A stretch of DNA of 5,071 nucleotides from Alistipes sp. CAG:831 (GTDB lineage Bacteria > Bacteroidota > Bacteroidia > Bacteroidales > UBA932): NCBI GenBank assembly GCA_000432775.1, contig HF990389.1, positions 10,377-15,447 of the forward strand, written 5' to 3'. Below are positions 4,595 to 5,071 of this stretch, one piece after another. The notes below the pieces were generated by a model. It was not told the DNA's origin. It made no database searches and saw only the letters and a program-made list of their open reading frames with translations. The position numbers and the translations under genes were made by a program. How positions within the stretch are numbered: the stretch's first letter is position 1; every line of letters begins with the position of its first letter.

Positions 4595-5071
4595 TCACCT
4601 CCACTCCCCTTCTGCCACCATGAAGACCCGGCCGCCAACTTGCGTCGAGTAGAGTCCGGAAACCGGATCGTACGCGGCATCTACATAGAGCCGCGAAGGC
4701 CGCCCCATCTCGCTGCCCTGACTCACCGTATAGCTGAGACTGCGTCTGTCCCCGAAGAAGCCGTACCGCAGCAGCCAGCATGCCAGATCGCCGTTGGCAC
4801 TGCCGGTGGCCGGGTCCTCGAGAAACCCGGGATCCTCCATGAATACCCTCACCCTCAGGCTTCCGTCCTCGGACGGCGCGAAATACAGCAGGCTGCACGC
4901 ATAGTGCCGGTCAATGAACCTCTGCCGCTCGTCGTAATTGACCCTGCAGCGCTCAAGTGCCTCCACCGACTTCAGAGGGGTGATTACTGCCTCCAGCCCG
5001 GTGGATACCCATTGTACCGGGAAATCCTCCCGGACATCGTCCGCCGAAAGCGATACGGCTGCCACCGCCGC
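4595..5071 (-). CDS. PhzF-family isomerase-like protein, C-terminal part (cut by the right window edge)
   Basis: The frame is open from the right edge for 158 codons and ends with TGA at 4597-4595. The start lies outside; in-frame Ala codons precede the GTG at 5065, so that GTG is not the start. Hallmarks of PhzF/YddE proteins are VFMEDPGFLEDPATGSANGD and SQGSEMGRPSRLYV. The second motif's Asp and Ser in EDPATGS correspond to Asp208 and Ser213 of PhzF, which shape the active site; the catalytic Glu45 would be encoded beyond the edge. Family members are about 260-300 residues and have two similar halves; most outside phenazine clusters have unknown substrates, so a phenazine role should not be assumed. 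GC is high, like the transporter gene at the other end. Frames in other phases at 4515-4898 are shadows. Confidence 0.9.
   Translation of the reverse strand, partial: AAVAAVSLSADDVREDFPVQWVSTGLEAVITPLKSVEALERCRVNYDERQRFIDRHYACSLLYFAPSEDGSLRVRVFMEDPGFLEDPATGSANGDLACWLLRYGFFGDRRSLSYTVSQGSEMGRPSRLYVDAAYDPVSGLYSTQVGGRVFMVAEGEWR

Noticed and set aside
4515..4898. Minus-strand frame of 127 codons overlapping the PhzF gene
   Set aside because: It is in another phase of the PhzF coding strand and gives an Arg/Gly-rich product without motifs, whereas the PhzF frame carries EDPATGS.

Overview
This window most likely comes from a moderately GC-rich member of the Bacteroidota, probably Bacteroidales and Alistipes-like. 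The genus is a guess. The phylum rests on a good Bacteroidota-type promoter (-33 TTTG, 20-nt spacer, -7 TAAGTTTG), on the general absence of strong Shine-Dalgarno sites, and on the protein families seen. The two ends are GC-rich housekeeping-type genes: a DMT/EamA transporter at the left and a PhzF-family enzyme at the right. Both are on the minus strand and both are cut by the window edges. One line counted in the transporter gene is 62% GC. The centre is AT-richer (23% in the line counted at the central promoter, about 40% in parts of the helicase) and looks like an accessory or defence-type insert.

Layout, left to right. 1-479 (-) is the N-terminal half of an EamA transporter. 510-794 (-) is a small Cys-rich basic protein of unknown function. 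873-1301 (-) is a SecB-like chaperone. 1312-1746 (-) is an XRE-type HTH protein with a long C-terminal tail. 1743-1829 (-) is a possible 28-codon ORF overlapping the HTH start by 4 bases. 1854-1900 holds the promoter of that operon and a candidate operator of two direct repeats. 1939-3450 (+) is a 5'-truncated DUF2075/Schlafen-group-3-type helicase fused to a C-terminal UmuD/LexA-like S24 peptidase. 3451-4594 has no credible gene and is filled with hairpins, short palindromic repeats and a diverged 66/70-bp direct repeat. 4595-5071 (-) is the C-terminal half of a PhzF-family protein.

The HTH and SecB-like pair has the antitoxin-plus-chaperone arrangement of tripartite toxin-antitoxin-chaperone (TAC) systems, but there is no room for a normal toxin between promoter and HTH gene. 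Only the 28-codon ORF lies there. The divergent helicase fragment begins abruptly after the codons equivalent to the region between Walker A and Walker B, so its ATP-binding loop is missing, while its S24 domain keeps a complete Ser-Lys dyad and a UmuD-like Cys-Gly site. The most interesting points are the toxin-less TAC-like operon, the helicase-S24 fusion with a predicted self-cleavage site, and the repeat-rich intergenic region.
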